Of a DNA stretch of 36,925 nucleotides, positions 1 to 5,407 are shown piece by piece (the first letter of the stretch is position 1; the number at the start of each line of letters is the position of its first letter). The DNA comes from a virus: positions 1 to 36,925 of the IMG/VR virus record IMGVR_UViG_3300042934_000451, one strand, 5' to 3'. Below the pieces are notes generated by a model that saw only the letters and a list, made by a program, of their open reading frames with translations, was not told where the DNA came from and did not search any database. The translations under genes and the position numbers were made by a program.

Positions 1-119
1 AATGGTTTAATTACTGCGACTCAGTAGAAGAAGTAGCAGAATTATATGCAGATTTAAAAATGGATATAAAACAACAAATGATGGATAGGATGAAGTATTT
101 AATAAATAAATACGAATAA
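1..119 (+). CDS. 3' part of a 49-residue hypothetical protein (split by the contig ends)
   Basis: Reading from base 3, this encodes the last 38 residues of the small acidic protein whose complete copy is at 36768-36917. It stops with TAA at 117-119. The missing start is explained by linearisation of a circular sequence and not by truncation in nature. No family was recognised. Confidence 0.7.
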   Translation, partial: WFNYCDSVEEVAELYADLKMDIKQQMMDRMKYLINKYE

Positions 120-127
120 AATTCGAT
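1..127. repeat. Terminal direct repeat, left copy (circular junction)
   Basis: Bases 1-127 are identical to 36799-36925. An exact overlap of 127 bases, a common assembler k-mer size, points to a circular contig and not to a biological terminal repeat. The unique genome would be about 36,798 bp. The repeat lies inside a small gene that is whole only at the right end of the window. Confidence 0.9.
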
Positions 128-144
128 ATTTATGGAGGTTTATC

Positions 145-321
145 ATGAAGCAACAAAAAGTAGTCAGGACGAGGCCGAAAGGTAAAAGTTACAGCTATGA
201 AGCTAATGCATATGATCATCTAAATGAATCGCTTAACAATGGATATAGAGTCGTAATGTGTACTCCGATAGGTGAAGATCTTGAATATATATTAGAAAAA
301 GAAATAGATGATAAAAATTGA
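145..321 (+). CDS. Hypothetical 58-residue early protein
   Basis: This small gene is not recognised. It starts at ATG 145 behind a good ribosome site (GGAGG at 135-139) and ends at TGA 319-321. The N-terminus is strongly basic (MKQQKVVRTRPKG) and the C-terminal half is acidic and probably helical. It lies in a run of small early genes on the same strand, just before the PAPS-reductase-like gene. No membrane segment or Cys motif is visible. The call rests on the ribosome site, the phage-like packing and the lack of overlap with neighbours. Confidence 0.6.
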   Translation: MKQQKVVRTRPKGKSYSYEANAYDHLNESLNNGYRVVMCTPIGEDLEYILEKEIDDKN

Positions 322-353
322 TTTTGAAAGGATGAAAGACTCGAAATTTGGAA

Positions 354-1349
354 ATGAAGGGGGTGGAGCTGCTGTATATCCAAGATGCAGATCTCAAAAT
401 CAAAACGTATGAATTTCATCAGAGAAAGAATCTACCATGGGACCTAAAGCAGTATCTCACCGAAAGGCGTATTGTTGAATGGTATGAAGCACATGACGGA
501 TTAGTTTATGTAAGCTTTTCAGGAGGGTTAGATAGCACAGTTTTGCTTCACATTGTAAGAAAAACGTTAGGAGATGATATACCAGCGGTATTTTCAAACA
601 CAGGGTTAGAGTATCCAGAGATAGTGGTATTTGTATATACTTTTTTCAATGTAATCATAATAGCTCCATCAATTCCGTTTAACCGAGTTATAAAAATACA
701 TGGTTATCCAGTAGTATCAAAGGAAGTTGCTGCAAAAATAAGAAAACTAAGGCATGGCAACCTGTCAGAAAAGTATAGAAGTTATCTCATGAATGGTGAT
801 GAAAGAGGTAAATTCGGAATGTTGCCTAAGAAATGGCAGATTCTTATAAATGCTCCTTTCGATAGTTCGGAGAAATGCTGCGACATAATGAAGAAAAACC
901 CATTTAAAAAGTACCACAAAGAAACTGGAAGAAAGCCATTTGTGGGAGTGACGCAAGATGAAGGATACATGAGAGAGAGGATGTATAACAAAACAGGCTG
1001 TAATGTATATGATGGTGATTATCCAAAAAGTCAACCATTGGGATTTTGGAATAGACAAGATATACTCAGATATATAGTTGAAAACAAACTTGAAATTGCC
1101 AGCGTGTACGGAGAAATTAAACAAGATTCTAATGGGGACTATTACACCACCGGAGAACAGCGTACAGGATGCATGTTCTGCGCATTTGGGTGCCACATGG
1201 AGCAATGCCCCAACAGATTTCAGCGCATGGCTATGACGCATCCTAAGCAATATAACTACTGCATTAATCAACTAGGGTTAGGTGAGGTATTAACTTATAT
1301 AGGCGTTGATTATTTGCCAGTAGGCGAGCAAATTAGCTTTTACGATTAA
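354..1349 (+). CDS. PAPS reductase-family (PP-loop) protein
   Basis: This cytoplasmic adenylyl-binding protein belongs to the phosphoadenosine phosphosulfate reductase / ATP-pyrophosphatase superfamily. The PP-loop motif SFSGGLDSTVLLH lies near residue 55, followed by the family-typical segment NTGLEYPEI. A C-terminal cluster GCMFCAFGCHMEQCP could hold a metal or Fe-S centre. Related phage and DndC-type proteins share this layout, but the phage substrate is generally unknown; sulfur chemistry on DNA, nucleotide or tRNA is possible. The start is uncertain: ATG 354, TTG 348 and GTG 363 are in frame, and the ribosome-site-like GAAAGGATGA at 326-335 lies too far upstream for any of them. An early N-terminal indel cannot be excluded. 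Confidence 0.85.
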   Translation: MKGVELLYIQDADLKIKTYEFHQRKNLPWDLKQYLTERRIVEWYEAHDGLVYVSFSGGLDSTVLLHIVRKTLGDDIPAVFSNTGLEYPEIVVFVYTFFNVIIIAPSIPFNRVIKIHGYPVVSKEVAAKIRKLRHGNLSEKYRSYLMNGDERGKFGMLPKKWQILINAPFDSSEKCCDIMKKNPFKKYHKETGRKPFVGVTQDEGYMRERMYNKTGCNVYDGDYPKSQPLGFWNRQDILRYIVENKLEIASVYGEIKQDSNGDYYTTGEQRTGCMFCAFGCHMEQCPNRFQRMAMTHPKQYNYCINQLGLGEVLTYIGVDYLPVGEQISFYD

Positions 1350-1386
1350 CCTAATAAAAACGAAGTTTGGAAAGGATGGTGAATAG

Positions 1387-1539
1387 ATGAAGGAATACGT
1401 CAAACTACAGATCATCAAGCACGCTTTGAAGTATTATCTTTCACGTGATGCAAGCGAGGAAGATAAAGCAAAAGAAAGAACCGTATTAAAAAATATAATA
1501 GAGGAAATTGATTTATTAAAGGCTAGATATAGAATATAA
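1387..1539 (+). CDS. Hypothetical 50-residue helical protein
   Basis: This short gene starts at ATG 1387 behind AAAGGATGG (1371-1379) and ends at TAA 1537-1539. It is Lys/Glu-rich, with a pattern that suggests one long helix or short coiled coil (EEDKAKERTVLKNIIEEIDLL). It sits between the PP-loop gene and ssb in the early operon. It was not recognised; the call rests on its ribosome site and its snug placement. Confidence 0.6.
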   Translation: MKEYVKLQIIKHALKYYLSRDASEEDKAKERTVLKNIIEEIDLLKARYRI

Positions 1540-1558
1540 GGGCAGGAAGGGGTTAACG

Positions 1559-1933
1559 ATGAATAAAGTTGAGTTAATAGGAAGATTAACAGGCAATGTG
1601 GAGGTGACTTATACTCAATCAGCTACACCCGTGGCAATGCTTCAGAACGCCATTGCTGTGAGAAGAAAGTATGTGAAACAGGGAGAGACTGATGCGGAGT
1701 TCTTCAAGGTTAAGGCATTCAGCAAGACTGCAGAGCTTATGGCAAATCATCTAAGCAAAGGAAGTCAAGTTGGTATAGTGGGCAGGCTAGAGGTCGAAAG
1801 GTGGGAGAAGGATGGTATTAAACATAGTCAAGTGGTTATTGTTGTTGAGGATATAACCTTTATAGGAGGTAAGCCGGAAACACATCAACCACAGGCAACC
1901 ACGATGGCAGATGATGAAGAATTGCCTTTCTGA
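1559..1933 (+). CDS. ssb: Single-stranded DNA-binding protein
   Basis: The protein has 124 residues and binds single-stranded DNA during phage replication and recombination. The OB-fold runs over about residues 1-105 and starts with the characteristic MNKVELIGRLTGNVEV. Further family landmarks are VRRKYVKQGETDAEFFKVKAF and GRLEVERWEKDG. It ends in the acidic tail DDEELPF, the docking tip that recruits partner proteins in bacterial SSBs. The linker is much shorter than in cellular SSBs, as usual in phages. It would work with the RecT, YqaJ nuclease and replication proteins of the same early operon. The start ATG 1559 has GGAAGG upstream. Confidence 0.95.
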   Translation: MNKVELIGRLTGNVEVTYTQSATPVAMLQNAIAVRRKYVKQGETDAEFFKVKAFSKTAELMANHLSKGSQVGIVGRLEVERWEKDGIKHSQVVIVVEDITFIGGKPETHQPQATTMADDEELPF

Positions 1934-1937
1934 GCAA

Positions 1938-1991
1938 ATTGTAATACAAATTCATACAGCACAAACAAGTATTGTAATACAAAATCATACA
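1938..1991. repeat. Pair of 21-bp direct repeats upstream of parM (candidate parC/operator)
   Basis: The segments 1938-1958 and 1971-1991 match at 20 of 21 positions (ATTGTAATACAAATTCATAC and a near copy) and start 33 bp apart, close to three helical turns. They fill the gap between the ssb stop and the parM ribosome site. In ParM/ParR systems such repeats are where the adaptor binds, for autoregulation and as a centromere. That role here is inference from position. Confidence 0.55.
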
Positions 1992-2009
1992 AATTGGGAG
2001 GCGTTTGGA

Positions 2010-2936
2010 ATGAGATTAATAGCAATAGACGCAGGTAAATTCGCGACAAAAGCAGTTGCATTAGAAGGTTCTTCACTTTATTTCAGGACTAAGAGCACGA
2101 AAGTAAGAGAGAATCTTGATATAGACACATCTGGCAATAGTTATAAGGTGCAGCTAGACAAGGGTACATATATAATCGGCGACCAGGGGGAGGAGTCAGA
2201 TCACAGTTTGGAGAAAAATAGCTTGCTTCATAAGCTGGCGATTTATACCGCAATAGGCCAACTAGGATATGACGGCGTTGTTAATATAGTTATTGGATGC
2301 CCAGCTAGCCTATACATGAGCAAAGATAATCGGAGACAATACAAGGATTACATAAAGGATACTCCTGATATTTTTAAGCTAAACGATAAAACCTTAGATA
2401 TTATGATTGATGAAGCATTAGTCATGCCAGAGAGTAGCGGTGTTGTTTATACAAACGTAGGGTTATTCAATAATAATAGGGTTGCAGTAATAGATATTGG
2501 CGGAAGGAATATGAATTTCACAATATACGACAACCTCATCCCAGAAATAAACTCCATGATGACAACAAATCAAGGCTCCATGGAAATAGAGACCATGGTA
2601 AAAAAGAAATTCGAAACACTTTATAAGACAGCATTAAGCGCAAGAGACATCCAGCAGATCATTAACCAAGGAGGCCTTAAATACAGAGGCGAATTACAAA
2701 TTGAAAGCGTAAAAGCATTAAAAGAAATTATGCAAGAGTATTCAGAGAAAATTGTAAGCACTATAGAAAAAGACTTTTCCCTTAACACATTAGAGGTGGT
2801 TATAACAGGCGGCACAGGCTCACTGATTAAAGATGAAATACTAAAGCAAATCCCTCACGCTATATTGGCACCTGAAAGCCAATGGACAAACGTAAAAGGG
2901 TTTTTAAATATCGCAAAGGTGAGGTTTAATGGATAG
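2010..2936 (+). CDS. parM: ParM/StbA-like actin-family ATPase
   Basis: The protein has 308 residues and the bacterial-actin nucleotide fold. The phosphate-1 loop is at the N-terminus (IAIDAGKFATKAVA), phosphate-2 is near residue 165 (VAVIDIGGRNMNF) and the adenosine motif is near residue 275 (VVITGGTGS). Such proteins polymerise to push or pull DNA. Start ATG 2010 follows GGGAGG at 1996-2001; longer in-frame starts overlap ssb and lack a ribosome site. The downstream ParR-like gene overlaps its end by 8 bases and the upstream 21-bp repeats complete a parMRC-like cassette. It may segregate an extrachromosomal prophage or move phage DNA, as AlpC does in Corynebacterium prophage CGP3. Confidence 0.85.
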   Translation: MRLIAIDAGKFATKAVALEGSSLYFRTKSTKVRENLDIDTSGNSYKVQLDKGTYIIGDQGEESDHSLEKNSLLHKLAIYTAIGQLGYDGVVNIVIGCPASLYMSKDNRRQYKDYIKDTPDIFKLNDKTLDIMIDEALVMPESSGVVYTNVGLFNNNRVAVIDIGGRNMNFTIYDNLIPEINSMMTTNQGSMEIETMVKKKFETLYKTALSARDIQQIINQGGLKYRGELQIESVKALKEIMQEYSEKIVSTIEKDFSLNTLEVVITGGTGSLIKDEILKQIPHAILAPESQWTNVKGFLNIAKVRFNG

Positions 2937-3198
2937 AAAAACAGTAAGCGTAAATTTTGATAAAGACGTGAGCCTATATAAATATGTGAAAAGCCAAAAG
3001 AATTCATCTGATTTTATAAGAGATTGTATCAGAGAAAAAATGGAAAGAGAAAAAGGGCATACCAATGAATTAGAGCATATGGTTGAAAGGGTTGTGAAGA
3101 AATGTTTGAAACAACATAGTATAAGAGATAATAATACAGAATGTGATAGTAATGAAACACAAGCTTTAAAGGCTGCAGCAAGTTTTTTCGATGATTAA
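2929..3198 (+). CDS. ParR-like ribbon-helix-helix adaptor (candidate)
   Basis: The protein has 89 residues. The N-terminal 45 residues look like a ribbon-helix-helix DNA-binding fold: a short basic strand (KTVSVNFD) followed by two helices ending IRDCIREKMEREKG. The charged tail suits an adaptor that contacts ParM filaments. It overlaps the end of the actin-like gene, so the two are translationally coupled. Adaptors of type II partition systems have this size and position. Sequence identity to known ParR is typically low, so the assignment rests on fold pattern and context. Confidence 0.65.
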   Translation: MDRKTVSVNFDKDVSLYKYVKSQKNSSDFIRDCIREKMEREKGHTNELEHMVERVVKKCLKQHSIRDNNTECDSNETQALKAAASFFDD

Positions 3199-3305
3199 TT
3201 GAATAAATACCTGAACGCTTATGTTAAATTCAAAAGGGATTTAATATGAGTGTTTTGGTGCTTATTTGAACAAAGTAATAAATTATATTAACTGGGAGGC
3301 GTAAT

Positions 3306-3716
3306 ATGATTTTAGATAAAAACGTATACAAGAAAATAGAGTACTATCTTTACAACTATGAAATGGAACATGAACAGCTTGAATTAGTGGAGGATGATAT
3401 CATCCTTGGAGTTAAGACAGGGTTTATTGATGGCGGCAGGAGTAATCAGGTAAGCAGCAAAACAGAGAATAGTGCATTGAAGTTGATTGAGAACAGAAAA
3501 GATTATGAGTGGTTAGATGTAATACAAGCTACTCTAACGAGATTTAAGGGAACAGAACATGAAGCGGTTATATCTCTTACATATAAAGAACAATATAAGC
3601 TACCTAAAATATTACGGCTAATGAATCTTGAGAGAACAGCTTATTACGATAGAAAGAATGATGTGATTATGTATGCAGCACTTAAGGCCACTGAGAGAGG
3701 GCTAATAAACCACTGA
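3306..3716 (+). CDS. RinA/ArpU-family late transcription regulator
   Basis: The protein has 136 residues and sits last in the early operon, directly before the late genes, where Gram-positive phages carry RinA/ArpU-type activators. The C-terminal part (about residues 85-130) has a sigma-region-4-like helix-turn-helix, LPKILRLMNLERTAYYDRKN. The N-terminal half is acidic. Start ATG 3306 follows GGGAGG at 3293-3298. The five 14-bp-spaced repeats at 3736-3799, immediately after this gene and against a probable late promoter, are the obvious candidate binding sites. It would switch on packaging, structural and lysis genes. Family membership was judged by eye from size, context and HTH. Confidence 0.75.
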   Translation: MILDKNVYKKIEYYLYNYEMEHEQLELVEDDIILGVKTGFIDGGRSNQVSSKTENSALKLIENRKDYEWLDVIQATLTRFKGTEHEAVISLTYKEQYKLPKILRLMNLERTAYYDRKNDVIMYAALKATERGLINH

Positions 3717-3735
3717 TTCTTTTTTTGAAAAAGTG

Positions 3736-3799
3736 TAGGAGAATTTTTGTAGGAGAAAAATAATAGGAGAATAAAAGTAGGAGAAAATAAATAGGGGAC
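3736..3799 (+). promoter_or_regulatory. Five TAGGAGAA-type repeats with exact 14-bp spacing
   Basis: TAGGAGAA occurs at 3736, 3750, 3764 and 3778, with a variant TAGGGGAC at 3792. Every start is exactly 14 bp from the last, with six AT-rich bases between. The array ends two bases before the -35 region of the candidate late promoter. This regularity suggests a cooperative binding site for the late activator encoded just upstream. Confidence 0.75.
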
Positions 3800-3800
3800 T

Positions 3801-3829
3801 TTTTTGCAATATTTATGTGCTAATATGAT
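3801..3829 (+). promoter_or_regulatory. Candidate activator-dependent late promoter
   Basis: A good -10 element TATGAT lies at 3824-3829. At 17 bp upstream the -35 box is TTTTTG (3801-3806), a poor match to TTGACA. A weak -35 next to an activator array fits a promoter that is silent without the late regulator. Transcription would start near 3836 and cover the whole late operon. Confidence 0.55.
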
Positions 3830-3841
3830 AGCATGAAGTAA

Positions 3842-3907
3842 TGCATAAGAAACTCGTCTCCCCAAGATAGGCACTAGGTGAACAATCCCTGGTGCTTTTC
3901 TTATGCA
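3842..3907 (+). ncRNA. Structured leader RNA at the 5' end of the late transcript (candidate)
   Basis: An outer stem of 11 bp pairs 3842-3852 with 3897-3907 (TGCATAAGAAA with TTTCTTATGCA). An inner hairpin of 8 bp, one of them G-T, pairs 3871-3878 with 3888-3895 around a 9-base loop. An 18-base pyrimidine-rich strand is left unpaired on one side. There is no T-run, so it is not a terminator. It begins a few bases after the predicted transcription start and could be a cis-acting antitermination or stability element for the 17-kb late operon. The role is inferred. Confidence 0.5.
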
Positions 3908-3930
3908 ATAAAATAACTGTTTTCTAAAAG

Positions 3931-4497
3931 GTGGTGAGTGCAATAAACAGGGTAGAGCCCATAAGAGATATTGATATGGTTAAGGATATAGGCAAGTACT
4001 TCAAGAGTAGGTGTGAACGGAACTACATCATGTATTTGCTTGGAGTGTACTCAGGCCTAAGAATAACAGACATTCTAAATCTCAAAGTGAAAAGTGTTAG
4101 AAATAAATCATCAATTTCTATGAGAGAGCAGAAAACAGGCAAGCAGAGGATATTTCCTATCAATCCTTTTTTAAGGAAAGCATTAGAGTCTTATATAGAT
4201 GAAAACGACTTAGAACCGGATGACTACTTGATTAGAAGACCAGGCGTAGAGAATAAACCGATTACAAGGGATATGGCTTACAAGATTATGAAGCAGGCAG
4301 CAGATTACTTTGGTTTATATAACATAGGCACTCACACGCTGAGAAAGACATTTGGATACCATCATTACATGCAATTTAAAAATGTAGTTATATTGCAACG
4401 GATATTTAACCATAGCGACCCCAGTATAACCCTCATTTATATAGGCATAGAGCAGAGCAAAATCAATGAAACAATGAATAAATTTAAGCTATTTTAA
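3931..4497 (+). CDS. Small tyrosine recombinase (catalytic domain only)
   Basis: The protein has 188 residues and is of the phage-integrase/XerC-D type. The catalytic set is visible: Arg in GLRITDIL (near residue 44), His-x-x-Arg in THTLRKTFG (near 137), His in FNHSDP (near 161), and the nucleophile Tyr in TLIYIG (near 170). The usual N-terminal core-binding domain is missing; full-length enzymes have about 300 residues or more. It is the first gene of the late operon, so it is made late and is probably not the lysogeny integrase, a role better filled by the serine recombinase at 23604. Possible roles are resolving genome multimers or serving packaging. The start is GTG 3931 or 3934 with a G-rich ribosome site overlapping; neither is ideal. 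Confidence 0.85.
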   Translation: MVSAINRVEPIRDIDMVKDIGKYFKSRCERNYIMYLLGVYSGLRITDILNLKVKSVRNKSSISMREQKTGKQRIFPINPFLRKALESYIDENDLEPDDYLIRRPGVENKPITRDMAYKIMKQAADYFGLYNIGTHTLRKTFGYHHYMQFKNVVILQRIFNHSDPSITLIYIGIEQSKINETMNKFKLF

Positions 4498-4643
4498 AAC
4501 GCAGTATCCATAATGAGAAAATGTATAATGCACAATAAAAATATAAGTATTGTATGTTGATATACAAGCGTTATGTATTAGCAGAAATATTATACACAAT
4601 AGAAGATATGAATAGTATTTTAAGGCAAAGGAGCAGAAGACAT

Positions 4644-4946
4644 TTGAAACCTTATGCAGAGAAGTTTTATAAAAGCCCTGCATGGTTAAGGTGCAGGAAA
4701 ATGTATTTCAATAGTAAGTTTGGTCTGTGTGAAAGGTGTGGAGAAACAGGAGACATAGTCCATCACAAGAAGTACATAACACCAAACAATATTAATGATG
4801 CCAAGATAACTCTTAGTTGGACTAATCTCGAAGTGTTATGTCAGGATTGTCACAACAAGGAACATCATAGTAATAAACAAAGTGTGATAGAAGAAGGGTT
4901 AATGTTTGATTGTAATGGTGATCTAGTACCTATATCCCCCCCATAA
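4644..4946 (+). CDS. HNH endonuclease
   Basis: The protein has 100 residues with the compact HNH nuclease fold common next to terminases. Two zinc-knuckle pairs, CERC and CQDC, bracket the catalytic core with HHKKYI, the Asn of SWTNLEVL and the closing His of CHNKEHH. In HK97-type cos phages such HNH proteins work with the terminase at cos cleavage. TTG 4644 was chosen as start because AAAGGAG (4627-4633) precedes it by 10 bases. ATG 4608 and ATG 4554 are in frame but have no ribosome site. The gene lies between the small recombinase and terS. Confidence 0.9.
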   Translation: MKPYAEKFYKSPAWLRCRKMYFNSKFGLCERCGETGDIVHHKKYITPNNINDAKITLSWTNLEVLCQDCHNKEHHSNKQSVIEEGLMFDCNGDLVPISPP

Positions 4947-5053
4947 ATTATTGATAATCACGCTCTCTCAGGACCGATGGGGGAGGTTCAAAAAATACAC
5001 AGGTCGATTCTATGAGGGGGTGTGGTATTTCAAAATAAAGAGAGGTGAAAAAA
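4947..5053 (+). other. Non-coding gap before terS; candidate cos/packaging site
   Basis: This 107-base gap separates the HNH gene from the terS start. It has two related G-rich patches, GACCGATGGGGGAGGT (4972-4987) and AGGTCGATT...GAGGGGGTG (5001-5023). In HNH-plus-P27/HK97-type phages cos usually lies in this interval. No overhang can be read from the sequence, so the assignment is positional only. Confidence 0.3.
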
Positions 5054-5407
5054 TTGGCAGATTTATCGAAAGATGAAAAGATTAAAAAAGAGATAAAAAG
5101 ACTTAACGCTATTTTCAGACACATAGATCCTAAATTGAAAAAGACAGTTTTGTCCCTTATTGAAAATGCAGCATTTATGGCAGTAACACTAACAGAACTT
5201 CAATATCACATCAATGAGCATGGAGTTACAGTTGAATATCAAAACGGAGAGAACCAATGGGGAACAAAAAAGTCTCCTGAGGTTGAAATATATAATACGA
5301 TGATAAAAAATCATGTGACTATTATGAAACAGCTTGCAGACTTGGTGCCAAAACAGCCGCTAAAAGACGAGGATGATGGATTCGATGAATTCGTGAATGA
5401 TAGATGA
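5054..5407 (+). CDS. terS: Terminase small subunit, P27-like
   Basis: The protein has 117 residues. It recognises phage DNA and delivers it to the large subunit for packaging. The helical, charged sequence (RLNAIFRHIDPKLKKTVLSL, followed by AAFMAVTLTELQ) matches the P27/HK97 small-terminase pattern, as does the acidic tail DEDDGFDEF. It overlaps TerL by 4 bases (ATGA). TTG 5054 was chosen as start because GAGGTGA (5042-5048) sits five bases before it. GTG 5045 is in frame but lies within that ribosome site. Confidence 0.85.
   Translation: MADLSKDEKIKKEIKRLNAIFRHIDPKLKKTVLSLIENAAFMAVTLTELQYHINEHGVTVEYQNGENQWGTKKSPEVEIYNTMIKNHVTIMKQLADLVPKQPLKDEDDGFDEFVNDR

Noticed and set aside
765-1271. Long leftward open frame of 168 codons inside the PAPS-reductase-like gene
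   Set aside because: It is antisense to a gene with clear PP-loop and Cys motifs, has no ribosome site, and its translation looks like the mirror of the real gene.
3736-3799. The 14-bp array as a CRISPR or as plasmid-type replication iterons
   Set aside because: Units are far too short for CRISPR. The position next to a promoter and late regulator fits gene control better than replication.
3931-4497. The small tyrosine recombinase as the lysogeny integrase
   Set aside because: It lacks the DNA-binding N-terminal domain and is in the late operon, while a full serine integrase lies in the lysogeny module.
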